From: CAVYUC01 sp963783085
Lineage (GTDB): Bacteria; Bacteroidota; Bacteroidia; Bacteroidales; Prolixibacteraceae
Length of the DNA stretch: 64,000 bases
NCBI GenBank assembly: GCA_963783085.1
Contig: CAWAMJ010000004.1
Span: forward strand, 62,001-126,000
Direction: 5' to 3'
In this document: piece after piece, positions 35,599 to 44,587 of the stretch
Numbering within the stretch: position 1 is the stretch's first letter
Layout: each line of letters opens with the position of its first letter
Translations under genes and position numbers: made by a program
Notes under the pieces: model-generated
Seen by the model: only the letters and a program-made list of their open reading frames with translations
What the model was told of the DNA's origin: nothing
Database searches by the model: none

Positions 35599-36897
35599 AT
35601 GGATTTAAATACAAAAAAACTGCTTTTCGTTGTCGCTTTTTTTTCATCCTGCTTAACGCCTGCTTTTGCGGCGACTGATGAAAATTCCGATAGTTTACGG
35701 GTGTTTACATTTGTTAAAAAAGAAAATATTTCGGGAGTTATTTTTATCGGGACACCGGAAAAAGAAGAACTGCGCAGCGATGCAACATTTCAGAATGAGG
35801 AACTTTTTACAGGTTCGGCAAAATACATTCTGGGCAGCCACTCTCAAAACTTTTTACCTTACAAACAGGAGACGCTGGATTTTGATTTTGCTGCAGGATT
35901 CTTAGCCGGTAGGGGAACTTCCACAGACAGTTCCGCTTTGCGGATAATTGAGGCAGACAATAATATTTTTGGATTTCGGCTCAATGCAGCGGCAAAATTT
36001 GACAGCCGTTTTTATTACGACGATAAAAATTACACGCACATTGGTGTGAAAGCATGGGGGCGTTATGATGTTTTTCGCCGGAGAGCAAACGGGACCCTGC
36101 TCGATTCGTTGCAGGTGAGTTCGGACTACGACAAAACAGCGACCGGCGATAAACTGCGCTACGGGTTTCAGGCCAATGCAGCCTGGGGAATTGGCCGGTT
36201 TAACCCGGTAAATCATTTAATGGTTGCCGAATACCTTCTGGATAATTTTTATCAACGCCGGAATTTTTCAGATAAAGAGGTGCATCAATTTGCCGGCGAG
36301 ATAGTCCGGATCAAACACCGCAGAAGTCCCGCAATGCAGCGTCAGACTGAACAGGAGGTTGTTGAATTGCGCGAGTTCCTCAAGCAAAAACTGATGCTGA
36401 AAGCGCCCGGTGGTTTGGAACAGGTCTGGCAGTATGGCGAATTTCTGCCGCGGTTTGATGGGAGCCGGTTTGAATTCGGACCGTTTTTTAACTATTTCAA
36501 CCGCGAACCCGATTTTGTTTACGGCGCTTTTATCAAATTGGAGAACGAAAAGTATATCGATTATAAACAAAACCGAAATTTCAATCTGAACCTCAGCTAC
36601 AACCGTTACAAAATCTCCGACTGGTTAATGCTGGAAGCCGGCGCCGGATATTCTTTCTACCGGAATTTAAAATCGAAAGTCAGTGTAGGTTTGAAATACC
36701 TGCCGGCAATGGTGGTGAACGATTTTACTAATCTTGAACGGGTTCACCACAACTTTATTCCTTACCTGCAATATTACTCACAGGTTAATTCCAGTACCAG
36801 GATTGATTTTAATTTCTCATGGAAAGTAGCGGACAGCAGCCGGTTTATGCAAAGCGGACCGGAATTTTCGCTGGCTATTTACAGGAGTAATTACTAA
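35599..36897 (+). CDS. Putative outer-membrane beta-barrel protein, unrecognised family
   Basis: The 432-residue protein has a signal peptide (about 1-24, ending AFA) and alternating polar/aromatic strands throughout the second half (FNLNLSYNRYKISDWLMLEA, FIPYLQYYSQ), ending in a short terminal strand EFSLAIYRSNY. This looks like a 12-16-strand porin-like barrel. I do not recognise a family. A TAGGTTTG box at 35560-35567 may be its -7 element. Confidence 0.7.
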   Translation: MDLNTKKLLFVVAFFSSCLTPAFAATDENSDSLRVFTFVKKENISGVIFIGTPEKEELRSDATFQNEELFTGSAKYILGSHSQNFLPYKQETLDFDFAAGFLAGRGTSTDSSALRIIEADNNIFGFRLNAAAKFDSRFYYDDKNYTHIGVKAWGRYDVFRRRANGTLLDSLQVSSDYDKTATGDKLRYGFQANAAWGIGRFNPVNHLMVAEYLLDNFYQRRNFSDKEVHQFAGEIVRIKHRRSPAMQRQTEQEVVELREFLKQKLMLKAPGGLEQVWQYGEFLPRFDGSRFEFGPFFNYFNREPDFVYGAFIKLENEKYIDYKQNRNFNLNLSYNRYKISDWLMLEAGAGYSFYRNLKSKVSVGLKYLPAMVVNDFTNLERVHHNFIPYLQYYSQVNSSTRIDFNFSWKVADSSRFMQSGPEFSLAIYRSNY

Positions 36898-37003
36898 AGT
36901 AGGGCATCCAGAAGTTGTCTTTCTTAAAAGATGTTGGTGGCCGGCGATTCAATGGACCTGCCTCAGCGCCTGCGTAAACTTTTCGGATACTTTTCCGGTG
37001 AAA

Positions 37004-38245
37004 TCAGGCGCTTTGAGGTACCCCCATTTTTTTCCTGCTGATATCTTCAATATTATACCCCTCGAAAACAATAGCAATGGCAATTTTCACCAAAAATGTA
37101 AAAAGCAAAAAACCCAGTGAAAATATCAGCGCAGCTGTTTTGATTTCAGTCATCGATGGCGTGTAAACGTAGATTTGGCCCAAAACATCGGGTGTAAATC
37201 CGGGAATTATTAAGGCAATACCCTTTTCAACGTAAACACTTGCATATATCAAAACTGCGCCAATATTGAGGGTTACAAAATTTTTGCGGGTCCGGGGAAT
37301 CAGAAACAGAATAAAAGCGATGCACCCCATGGCAATTGACGACCAGCTGTAAGCTACAATTTCATTGTTATCGCCGATTCCAAAGAGCAAATATTTCCAG
37401 TACAGGATATGCTCGGTGCCCGAGTAAAATTCTTTAAACAGTTCGGCAATCGTAAAAAACAAGTAGATAAACATGGCATAAACCATCAATTCGGCAATTT
37501 TCCAAATGGCTTCATCCTTTATTTCGAAATTGGTTATTTTCCTCAATATCTGGAAAAGGATTAAGAGAATTGCCGGCCCGGAACAAAATGCGGAAGCCAG
37601 AAACCGTGGCGCAAGAAGAGCGCTGTTCCAAAACGGACGTGCCGGCAATGCATTGTAAAGGAAAGCTGTTACGGTATGAATTCCAACGGCCATTGGAATA
37701 CTGATGAATACGATGGTAAGGACCAGCTTCTTTTTATACTCTTTCCTATAAAATATGGAATATAATAAATGTACGGCAACAATCAGGTTAATTGCCAAAT
37801 ACGACATCAGAAAGAAAAAGTCCCAGGAAAGCATCGAATACGGAAAATTCATGGTTCCGATTAAAGGCAGCATGTGCCAGAACCGAAGTGGATTTCCAAT
37901 ATCGACAACGATAAAAGAGATGGACATAATTACCGCACAAACGGCTAATAATTCGCCAAAAATTACAATTTCCTTAATCGGCTTCCAGTTGTAAACATAT
38001 GCGGGAATGACCAGCATAATTGCTGCTGCTGCAATTCCTACCAAAAACGTAAAATTCCCGATGTAAAAAGCCCAGGAAACCGAATCGCGCATATTTGTTG
38101 TAATCAGGCCGTCTTTCAATTGACTGGCATATCCTGTCCCGCCCCAAATAATTAATATTAAAAGGAAAATCAGCCAGGTATAATATGCTTTGGTTCCGTG
38201 GAAAATTAATCTGATACTACCTCTTACAAACCGAATAAAATTCAT
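37004..38245 (-). CDS. NrfD/PsrC-type membrane quinone oxidoreductase subunit (module 1)
   Basis: The 413-residue protein has about ten membrane spans and the NrfD-family core (SWAFYIGNFTFLVGIAAAAI near residues 58-77 and RFWHMLPLIGTMNFPYSMLS). Family members exchange electrons with menaquinone in the inner membrane. It closes a unit of cytochrome c, ferredoxin-type and NrfD-type genes, in the order of dsrJ-O-P. No catalytic subunit gene is adjacent, so direction and partner are open. Confidence 0.9.
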   Translation of the reverse strand: MNFIRFVRGSIRLIFHGTKAYYTWLIFLLILIIWGGTGYASQLKDGLITTNMRDSVSWAFYIGNFTFLVGIAAAAIMLVIPAYVYNWKPIKEIVIFGELLAVCAVIMSISFIVVDIGNPLRFWHMLPLIGTMNFPYSMLSWDFFFLMSYLAINLIVAVHLLYSIFYRKEYKKKLVLTIVFISIPMAVGIHTVTAFLYNALPARPFWNSALLAPRFLASAFCSGPAILLILFQILRKITNFEIKDEAIWKIAELMVYAMFIYLFFTIAELFKEFYSGTEHILYWKYLLFGIGDNNEIVAYSWSSIAMGCIAFILFLIPRTRKNFVTLNIGAVLIYASVYVEKGIALIIPGFTPDVLGQIYVYTPSMTEIKTAALIFSLGFLLFTFLVKIAIAIVFEGYNIEDISRKKMGVPQSA

Positions 38246-38303
38246 ATTAAAAAGTATTTACTGTTTTAGAAAACAATTTCTTATACGGAACTGCCCGGGC
38301 AAT

Positions 38304-39194
38304 TTAAACTCCAAAGAAGTAGTAGAACTTAGGTTGCGTATTCAACTCCTGTTTTAACACCAGCACGCGTTTATTTTCCAGGATGTACCGGATTTCACTT
38401 TTTGGATCCAACAGATTCCCGAATTTCCGGGCGCCAACCGGGCAAATTTCAACACAGGCCGGATATCTGCCTTCGCGGACACGCTGAATGCAAAAGGTGC
38501 ATTTCTCGACCACACCTTTCATTCTTGGGCGGTTTCCCAAATAATGCATATTTGTATTTATTTCGTTATCCGGAACATGCGGTTCGCCCCAGTTAAAATG
38601 CCTGGCGCCGTACGGACAGGCAGCCATGCAATATCTGCAGCCGATGCACCAGTTGTAATCTACCACAACCACACCGTCAGATTCCATCCATGTAGCTTTT
38701 ACCGGACAAACTTTTACACATGGTGGATTTTTACACTGCTGACATTGAACCGGCAAATAAAAATATCCTTCTTCCGGAACCTGTTCCGGATTATAATGAA
38801 TACTGGAACCGGCAAAATCAATTCCTTTCTCTTTTTCCATCTGGAGTACCTGTATCCAATGTATTTGCGGCTCCCGCGACTGATTGTTTTCTTCTACACA
38901 AGCATAAACACATTTTCTGCAACCAATACACCGCGATAAATCCAATGCGTAACCAAATGAAACATCTTCCGTTGCTTCTTTATCAGAAACTTGAAATTCT
39001 TTTCCGTATTTTGCTTTGTATTCCGCCTTCAGGTTGTTCACAATATCATCTTTTTCTTTTTTCGATAAAGTCCTGAAATTTCTCTGAAAGAATTTATCCA
39101 GATCCTTCATGTTACAACCCGAAAGTGCCAGTGCGGAAAACGATGCAAGTGAAAGGTTTTTTAGAAATGATCTTCTTGGATTGTCTTTTTTCAT
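38304..39194 (-). CDS. Periplasmic four-cluster ferredoxin-type subunit (module 1)
   Basis: The 296-residue protein has a twin-arginine signal (RRSFLKN) with a lipobox-like SGC, so it should be exported folded and lipid-anchored. Four [4Fe-4S] motifs follow: CIGCRKCVYAC, CQQCKNPPCVKVCP, CIGCRYCMAACP and CTFCIQR...ACVEICP. This matches NrfC/DsrO/PsrB-like subunits. It lies 58 bases upstream of its NrfD-type partner and 10 bases after the cytochrome gene. Confidence 0.93.
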   Translation of the reverse strand: MKKDNPRRSFLKNLSLASFSALALSGCNMKDLDKFFQRNFRTLSKKEKDDIVNNLKAEYKAKYGKEFQVSDKEATEDVSFGYALDLSRCIGCRKCVYACVEENNQSREPQIHWIQVLQMEKEKGIDFAGSSIHYNPEQVPEEGYFYLPVQCQQCKNPPCVKVCPVKATWMESDGVVVVDYNWCIGCRYCMAACPYGARHFNWGEPHVPDNEINTNMHYLGNRPRMKGVVEKCTFCIQRVREGRYPACVEICPVGARKFGNLLDPKSEIRYILENKRVLVLKQELNTQPKFYYFFGV

Positions 39195-39204
39195 ATCATC
39201 CCGT

Positions 39205-39807
39205 TTATTTGTTTAAAGCCACTGATGTTATGCTATCCTGACTCACCGGAGGCGGCATAGGTGTTAATTTCTTAAATTTTGGCGAATGCGGATTATGGCA
39301 ATGTACACAAAGCAGATATTCCTTTTTACCGTTCCATTCCCCGGTCCTTTTTCCGTGAACTCCGACTTTCCAATCCCTTAGTTTTTCGCCATGACATTGT
39401 CCGCAAAGGTTGTATGATTCTTTAAAATCAAGCAATTTCCCGCTGGCAAGCCGGAGGGAATCGCGATGATTAATGTCATGGCAATCAAGGCACCAGCGGT
39501 TTTCGCTATCGTGATCGAACATGGCGCTGATATCATCGTGCATGTCTGCTAATTGCCTCCTTTCGGGATTCGGATCAAAATAGGCATGACAATCGCTGCA
39601 TGGGAAAATACCTTCGGTGAAAGGGGGTTGTTCCACAGCAAATTCTGCAACTTCATCCGCACTTTTCGTTTCCTGCATCTCGTTGTTAAACTCAATCTTT
39701 TCAGCCAGTTCCGGATTTGAACCGGAATTGGAACATCCGCAAATAATATAAATAACCGGGAGGGCGAGAAGAACCAGAAATTTATTTTTCAGGATTATAT
39801 TCTTCAT
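39205..39807 (-). CDS. Tetraheme cytochrome c lipoprotein (module 1)
   Basis: The 200-residue protein has a lipoprotein signal (CGC near residue 25) and four CxxCH haem-binding motifs: CSDCH, CLDCH, CGQCH and CVHCH. It is the probable electron partner of the ferredoxin-type and NrfD-type subunits downstream, like DsrJ but with four haems. The distal haem ligands cannot be assigned with confidence from sequence reading. Confidence 0.92.
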   Translation of the reverse strand: MKNIILKNKFLVLLALPVIYIICGCSNSGSNPELAEKIEFNNEMQETKSADEVAEFAVEQPPFTEGIFPCSDCHAYFDPNPERRQLADMHDDISAMFDHDSENRWCLDCHDINHRDSLRLASGKLLDFKESYNLCGQCHGEKLRDWKVGVHGKRTGEWNGKKEYLLCVHCHNPHSPKFKKLTPMPPPVSQDSITSVALNK

Positions 39808-39871
39808 TTTGAGAAATTTTCAGTTTAAAGTTGAAGTAACAAGGCAAAACCATCCTGTTTTTAAAAAAGAA

Positions 39872-41524
39872 TCATTCATTTTTATTGGCGAGGTATTTTG
39901 TATATACTACCGAAACAGCTATTGAGATAATTGCCAGCAGCATAAAAATTACAATTCTTGCGCTGGCATCCATGCTCGACATATCTACAACCAAAATATT
40001 TATTGCTGAGGCGATTACTGCAGCAATGGCCAACCAGCGATATTTAATATTTTGCATTAAATATCCAAATACAAAGAAAAGTATCGCTGCAAAAATCCAG
40101 GAAACGGTAACCAGCGAATCTGGCACAGCATGGTAGAAAGCAATCAGGGTCATTACAAAACCCGAAATCAGGTACAGGTTCCGTATCAATTCTGTTTTTA
40201 AATTTAGCCTTTCTTTTTTCCAGTTTATCACCCGCGCAGTAATAAATGAAACCAACATAAACGAAAAATTTGCACTATTGTAACTCACCGGAGCTTTTAT
40301 ATAAAAAACAAGTAAAAGCAAAAACAACAGTGTATTCATTACTACAATAAACTGCGAGCGGAACCAAAGCGCCATAGAAACCACCAGAAAGCTCTGAATG
40401 GCGAAAAGTGTATATGCTCTGGGGAAAAGAAATATTCCGTAAATGGCCACACTCATGGCAATAAATCCATAGATGGCATAAATTGAAGCGCTTATTTTTA
40501 AAAAGGAACGGGAATATATCATGATCGAATAAATCAGGCTGAACAGGGAAATCAGGCTGAATATCAATACATAGTTCTCATTCAGATACGTAAAAACTGT
40601 AATTATTAAAAGCGAAGTAAAACCAAGGCCATTCCAGATTAGTGCAAATATCAAAATTTCGTTTGATACTTTTTCTTTTTTAGGAAGAATGGCGAGATGG
40701 GAAAAAATAAATCCGGTTGCGATAAAATAAATGTAACAGAATTCATGATTTTCCCGAAACTCGGCCACGTGCGTGACCACCGGATTATTCAGCAACCAGA
40801 TTAATTGTGCCAGGTAAATAAAAAATATAAAAGCAATAACCAACCTGATCCATCCAAACCTGTAGTAAAAAATTACAGCGGATGCAGCGGTAAATGTCGA
40901 AATTCCGAGCAGGAAATGGGTAGAGTTGCTGACAATTCCGGTTATGAGCATCATTAGCAAAACGATGCCCATCAGCAATTGTGACTGTTTCCTGAAGGCA
41001 AGGTAAAAAAGTACGCCAAGAACTGCGACTGTTGCTATCAGTCCCAAAGTCAGGTTTTCAATAACAGAGTTTTGGACAAAGTGCAGGCGCAAGGTCAGAT
41101 AAAAAAGTAATAAATGGCCGTTATAACGAAACAGATTTGACAAATACAAATAGGTTTTGCGCGTGAAAAAAGAGATGGAATATATACCCGCCACTGCGGC
41201 AAAGCCAACGAGAATGGAAAGACGAGGATTTACTGAATTATGTAATTGCTGAACAAAGAAAACAACAGCAACCAGCAACACAATATTGCCAAGCCAGGCC
41301 ATGCCATATTCGCCAATGCCAAATTCTATTGAACCTTTGGATTTAAAAGGAAATGAAACCTCGAAACCGGGTTCCGGTTGATTTTGTTCGATGGTTGAAG
41401 TCCGGGTACCGGAACTTTTAATCTGGCTCAGAGATTTTTCAATATGGATTATTCTCTGTTCCAAAGTACAGAGTTGCTCTTTCAATTTTGAAAGATCCGG
41501 ATGGTCAGGTTTTTCTTTTTGCAT
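39872..41524 (-). CDS. DUF2339 family polytopic membrane protein
   Basis: The 550-residue protein has an N-terminal coiled-coil (about 8-45) and more than a dozen hydrophobic spans, in the manner of DUF2339 proteins of unknown function. It lies between the two redox modules on the same strand, 64 bases before the module 1 cytochrome and 200 bases after module 2. Whether it belongs functionally to them is unknown. Confidence 0.8.
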   Translation of the reverse strand: MQKEKPDHPDLSKLKEQLCTLEQRIIHIEKSLSQIKSSGTRTSTIEQNQPEPGFEVSFPFKSKGSIEFGIGEYGMAWLGNIVLLVAVVFFVQQLHNSVNPRLSILVGFAAVAGIYSISFFTRKTYLYLSNLFRYNGHLLLFYLTLRLHFVQNSVIENLTLGLIATVAVLGVLFYLAFRKQSQLLMGIVLLMMLITGIVSNSTHFLLGISTFTAASAVIFYYRFGWIRLVIAFIFFIYLAQLIWLLNNPVVTHVAEFRENHEFCYIYFIATGFIFSHLAILPKKEKVSNEILIFALIWNGLGFTSLLIITVFTYLNENYVLIFSLISLFSLIYSIMIYSRSFLKISASIYAIYGFIAMSVAIYGIFLFPRAYTLFAIQSFLVVSMALWFRSQFIVVMNTLLFLLLLVFYIKAPVSYNSANFSFMLVSFITARVINWKKERLNLKTELIRNLYLISGFVMTLIAFYHAVPDSLVTVSWIFAAILFFVFGYLMQNIKYRWLAIAAVIASAINILVVDMSSMDASARIVIFMLLAIISIAVSVVYTKYLANKNE

Positions 41525-41724
41525 AACGAACGATTTACAATTTTAACCTGCAAGCCATGAATTGCAATTACAAGCGACAAGCCGCCTGATGCATGTCTAA
41601 TACCCCGAAATGAATCCTGCTGCGGGAACGTAATTGGGATATTTATTCTCCCAATAACGAGGGTATTTCAGATCGTAAGTCCCCCGAATTTAAACCGGGA
41701 ACATTTTTAAAAATTTAAAGAACT

Positions 41725-42924
41725 TTACCGGCGTATTTCGGCAACTTTTTGTTCATGCTTTTTCCAAGGAGGCAGCAGCCAAAGAATAAACGAAAGAATA
41801 AGAAATGGTAAAATCATCCATACCAGCGCCATCCAAAATCCTTCTATACCAACCATTCCCAATTTAAAACTGGTAAATCCAAGGAAACTTTTTGAAAATA
41901 GTTGTCCGCCGATTACCACATTCCATCGCATAAAAAACACTCCAAAAAGAACACAACAACTTACCAGAAAATACATGGGTTTACGCAATTTTTCCTTTGG
42001 AAGGTGTATTCTGAAAAATCCAAGTACTAATAATGGAATTATTGTTCCTATAAGTCCCTGAAAAACGAAAAGGGTATAGGTTAATTTCCCGGTTACCAAC
42101 ATGTGCAAAATTTGGAAAGATTCTTCAGCTTCGTAAATCCGGTGAACCTGGTCGAGTGATTCAAGCGTGAAATCAAGGATTAATATCATAAATAAAAATT
42201 TCCCAATTTCGTCCAGGCACGCCATATCAATCTTAACTTTTCGAATCCAGGAAATGACCATATACAAAAACATTACCAGTGCAATTCCCGAAACCATCGC
42301 TGATAACAGGAAAATGACAGGCATCATTACCGATGACCACCATGGATTGGCTTTGATCGAACCAAATATAAAGCCAACATATCCGTGCAACAGGAATGCC
42401 GAAGGAATACCAACCACTGTAACAATATAACCGAGTTTTTCGTCCCAGGCCAGGGCTTTTGGAGAGATATCGGTTACTCCAAGGGTAAGTATTTTATATA
42501 GCCTGCTTTTAATTCCGGTTGTTTGTTGCGACCAAATAACAAGGTCGCGACGATAGTCGAACCATATTTCAAGTAAGAGGACAACCATAAGGTACCATAA
42601 ATATACAAACCCAAAAATGGCCATAGCAGAACTAAAATGCGGAGTCATCAGGATTTCGTAAGCCCTGAGGGGGTGCCCAAGATGTGAAATAAGTGGTAGA
42701 CCTGCTACAAGCAAAAAGGCTAATGCTGTTAAAAGCGCCAGATGGTAGGTTGGGCGAAGAACCTTCACTTTAAATACACGTTCCAGCGAAGCAAGAATAA
42801 ATGCACCGGCTACCAATCCTGTGATATAAGGGTAGAGTACAATTAATATTCCCCATTGCAATACGATTTCATCGGGATAAATAAACCCGTCAACTTGTTT
42901 TAGAATTTCATATAAATGTTCCAT
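41725..42924 (-). CDS. NrfD/PsrC-type membrane quinone oxidoreductase subunit (module 2)
   Basis: The 399-residue protein has about ten membrane spans with the NrfD-type features (GLVAGAFILASLERVF near 35-50, GHPLRAYEILMTPHFSSAMA). It is a paralogue in role of the 37004 gene but clearly diverged. It starts one base after the ferredoxin-type gene, so the two are tightly coupled. Confidence 0.9.
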   Translation of the reverse strand: MEHLYEILKQVDGFIYPDEIVLQWGILIVLYPYITGLVAGAFILASLERVFKVKVLRPTYHLALLTALAFLLVAGLPLISHLGHPLRAYEILMTPHFSSAMAIFGFVYLWYLMVVLLLEIWFDYRRDLVIWSQQTTGIKSRLYKILTLGVTDISPKALAWDEKLGYIVTVVGIPSAFLLHGYVGFIFGSIKANPWWSSVMMPVIFLLSAMVSGIALVMFLYMVISWIRKVKIDMACLDEIGKFLFMILILDFTLESLDQVHRIYEAEESFQILHMLVTGKLTYTLFVFQGLIGTIIPLLVLGFFRIHLPKEKLRKPMYFLVSCCVLFGVFFMRWNVVIGGQLFSKSFLGFTSFKLGMVGIEGFWMALVWMILPFLILSFILWLLPPWKKHEQKVAEIRR

Positions 42925-42925
42925 A

Positions 42926-43693
42926 TTATCGTACCTCCGAGCTTAATCCGTTATAAAATAATTTTGAACCGGTATTTAAATGTGGTTTCAGTACCTGTGT
43001 AGTGTGTTCTTTGAGGAACGTGTGCAATTCATCGTTCTCATCGTGCAGGTCGCCGTAAATTCTGGCGCCGGTCGGACAAACTTCAAAACATGCAGGTTTT
43101 AAACCTTTTTTTAACCGGTGGTAGCACAAAGTGCATTTGTCAGCAGTTTTTTTCTCCGGATGCAGATACCGGCAGCCATACGGACAGGCCTGCACACAAT
43201 AGCTGCAACCCATGCAGTATTTCTCGTCAACCAGCACAACACCTTCCGGGCTTACAAACGTTGCCCCGACAGGACAAACCTGAACACACGGTGATTTGTA
43301 GCACTGGTTGCACATTTTAGGTACAAAAAAAGTTTTGTAGATTTCATCTTCAGGTATCGTTTGCTTAAGACCACCGATTCCGGCGTTGGGTGATTCAACT
43401 TTTATTGTCTCATCATTTTTTATGGTGTACTGTTCGACCCACGAGCGGTAATAAAATGGATCTTTTGGAACATCATTTTCTGATTTGCACGCATTGGCGC
43501 AATTACCGCATCCGATACATTTTTCAATGTCGATGCCTATGGCATACCAGGGTTTCGCTACCTCTGGCTCGTTTGCGGCAAAAAGAATGGCCGAAAATGG
43601 TTTAACCGCTGAGCCGGCCATGAGCGTACCAGCCAGCAAGGCAGACTTTCTTAAAAAATTTCGCCTCGACGCTTTTAATCTTTCATTTCCCAT
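42926..43693 (-). CDS. Periplasmic four-cluster ferredoxin-type subunit (module 2)
   Basis: The 255-residue protein has a twin-arginine signal (SRRNFLRK) and four [4Fe-4S] motifs: CIGCGNCANAC, CNQCYKSPCVQVCP, CMGCSYCVQACP and CTLCYHR...ACFEVCP. It overlaps the upstream cytochrome gene by 19 bases and precedes its NrfD-type partner by one base. Confidence 0.93.
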   Translation of the reverse strand: MGNERLKASRRNFLRKSALLAGTLMAGSAVKPFSAILFAANEPEVAKPWYAIGIDIEKCIGCGNCANACKSENDVPKDPFYYRSWVEQYTIKNDETIKVESPNAGIGGLKQTIPEDEIYKTFFVPKMCNQCYKSPCVQVCPVGATFVSPEGVVLVDEKYCMGCSYCVQACPYGCRYLHPEKKTADKCTLCYHRLKKGLKPACFEVCPTGARIYGDLHDENDELHTFLKEHTTQVLKPHLNTGSKLFYNGLSSEVR

Positions 43694-44133
43694 ATGGCAT
43701 GTGGATTATGACAATCGATACATTTTTCCCGTTCGTTGTGGTGATCTTTAATATCGATCTGGTTTATAACTTCAATTTTTCGTGCAGAATTCAAGCTGTG
43801 GCATCCGCCGCAAAATTCTCTGGTTCCCGGCTTTTCGAGTGTTACATCAAAATCATCGGCATGTTTTGCTCCCGGGCCATGGCAAACTTCACACGATAAT
43901 CCTGCATGTGCATCAGAAGCCAGTTGTTCGGCGATATCGGTGTGGCATTCCATACAAACGGTTTTTCCTGCATATTTCACAGGTAGTGCAGCAATCTCAT
44001 CGATTGAATCAGCCCGGTAGTGCCCGTTTTTTCCAAAAGATTCAGGAACAAGGAACGAACGGATAATCAGAAAAGCAACTATGAAAATCGCCAGAAGGGG
44101 AAGTAACGTTTTTAGTTGAGGTGGCATAGTCAA
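43675..44133 (-). CDS. Membrane-anchored tetraheme cytochrome c (module 2)
   Basis: The 152-residue protein has an uncleaved N-terminal anchor (about residues 10-31) and four CxxCH motifs: CMECH, CEVCH, CGGCH and CIDCH. It is the first gene of module 2 and overlaps the ferredoxin-type gene by 19 bases. Four haems and a short length fit the small multihaem cytochromes of NrfD-type complexes. Confidence 0.92.
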   Translation of the reverse strand: MTMPPQLKTLLPLLAIFIVAFLIIRSFLVPESFGKNGHYRADSIDEIAALPVKYAGKTVCMECHTDIAEQLASDAHAGLSCEVCHGPGAKHADDFDVTLEKPGTREFCGGCHSLNSARKIEVINQIDIKDHHNEREKCIDCHNPHAIWEMKD

Positions 44134-44242
44134 ATAGTTTAATTAGAAACGTGTCCAAGTTAAAGAATAACTTTAGTAGGATAACTTCAGCAGATATGAC
44201 ATAAATCAATAAATATGTAGATATATAATGATGATAAATTAT

Positions 44243-44317
44243 TCATGATCGTTGATTGGAAGAGCCGACGTAATATTTATCAAGTTTTCGGGAATATAAA
44301 ATGCAACGATAGTACAT
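44243..44317 (-). pseudogene. GIY-YIG nuclease N-terminal remnant
   Basis: The 24-codon frame reads MYYRCILYSRKLDKYYVGSS then stops, closely matching the start of the copy at 46153-46305 (about three quarters of bases over the shared 57). It keeps only the first GIY-YIG strands. With the second copy it brackets the gene at 44588. The other parts of 44134-44587 show no gene. Confidence 0.7.
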
Positions 44318-44587
44318 CAAAAAGGGAAGTTCAGGGACAGCATAAAATCGCGTTGCTCCCTGGTTTTGGGAATATTATGCCGCTGTCATAATTTGATGTG
44401 TATTTTTATTTTCGTTAATCTTGAAGCTCACCATTTTTTATCGTTTAATCCATTCGGGAATTATAAAAATACTTGTAATGCTGTTACTCTCTTTTCATTG
44501 ATTTACAGGTTGTTAATAGCGTATTGGGCTAATGGTACGGGTTTTGCATCTACTTGTGTTATAAAAAGTTTATTAAAAGCTCAATTC

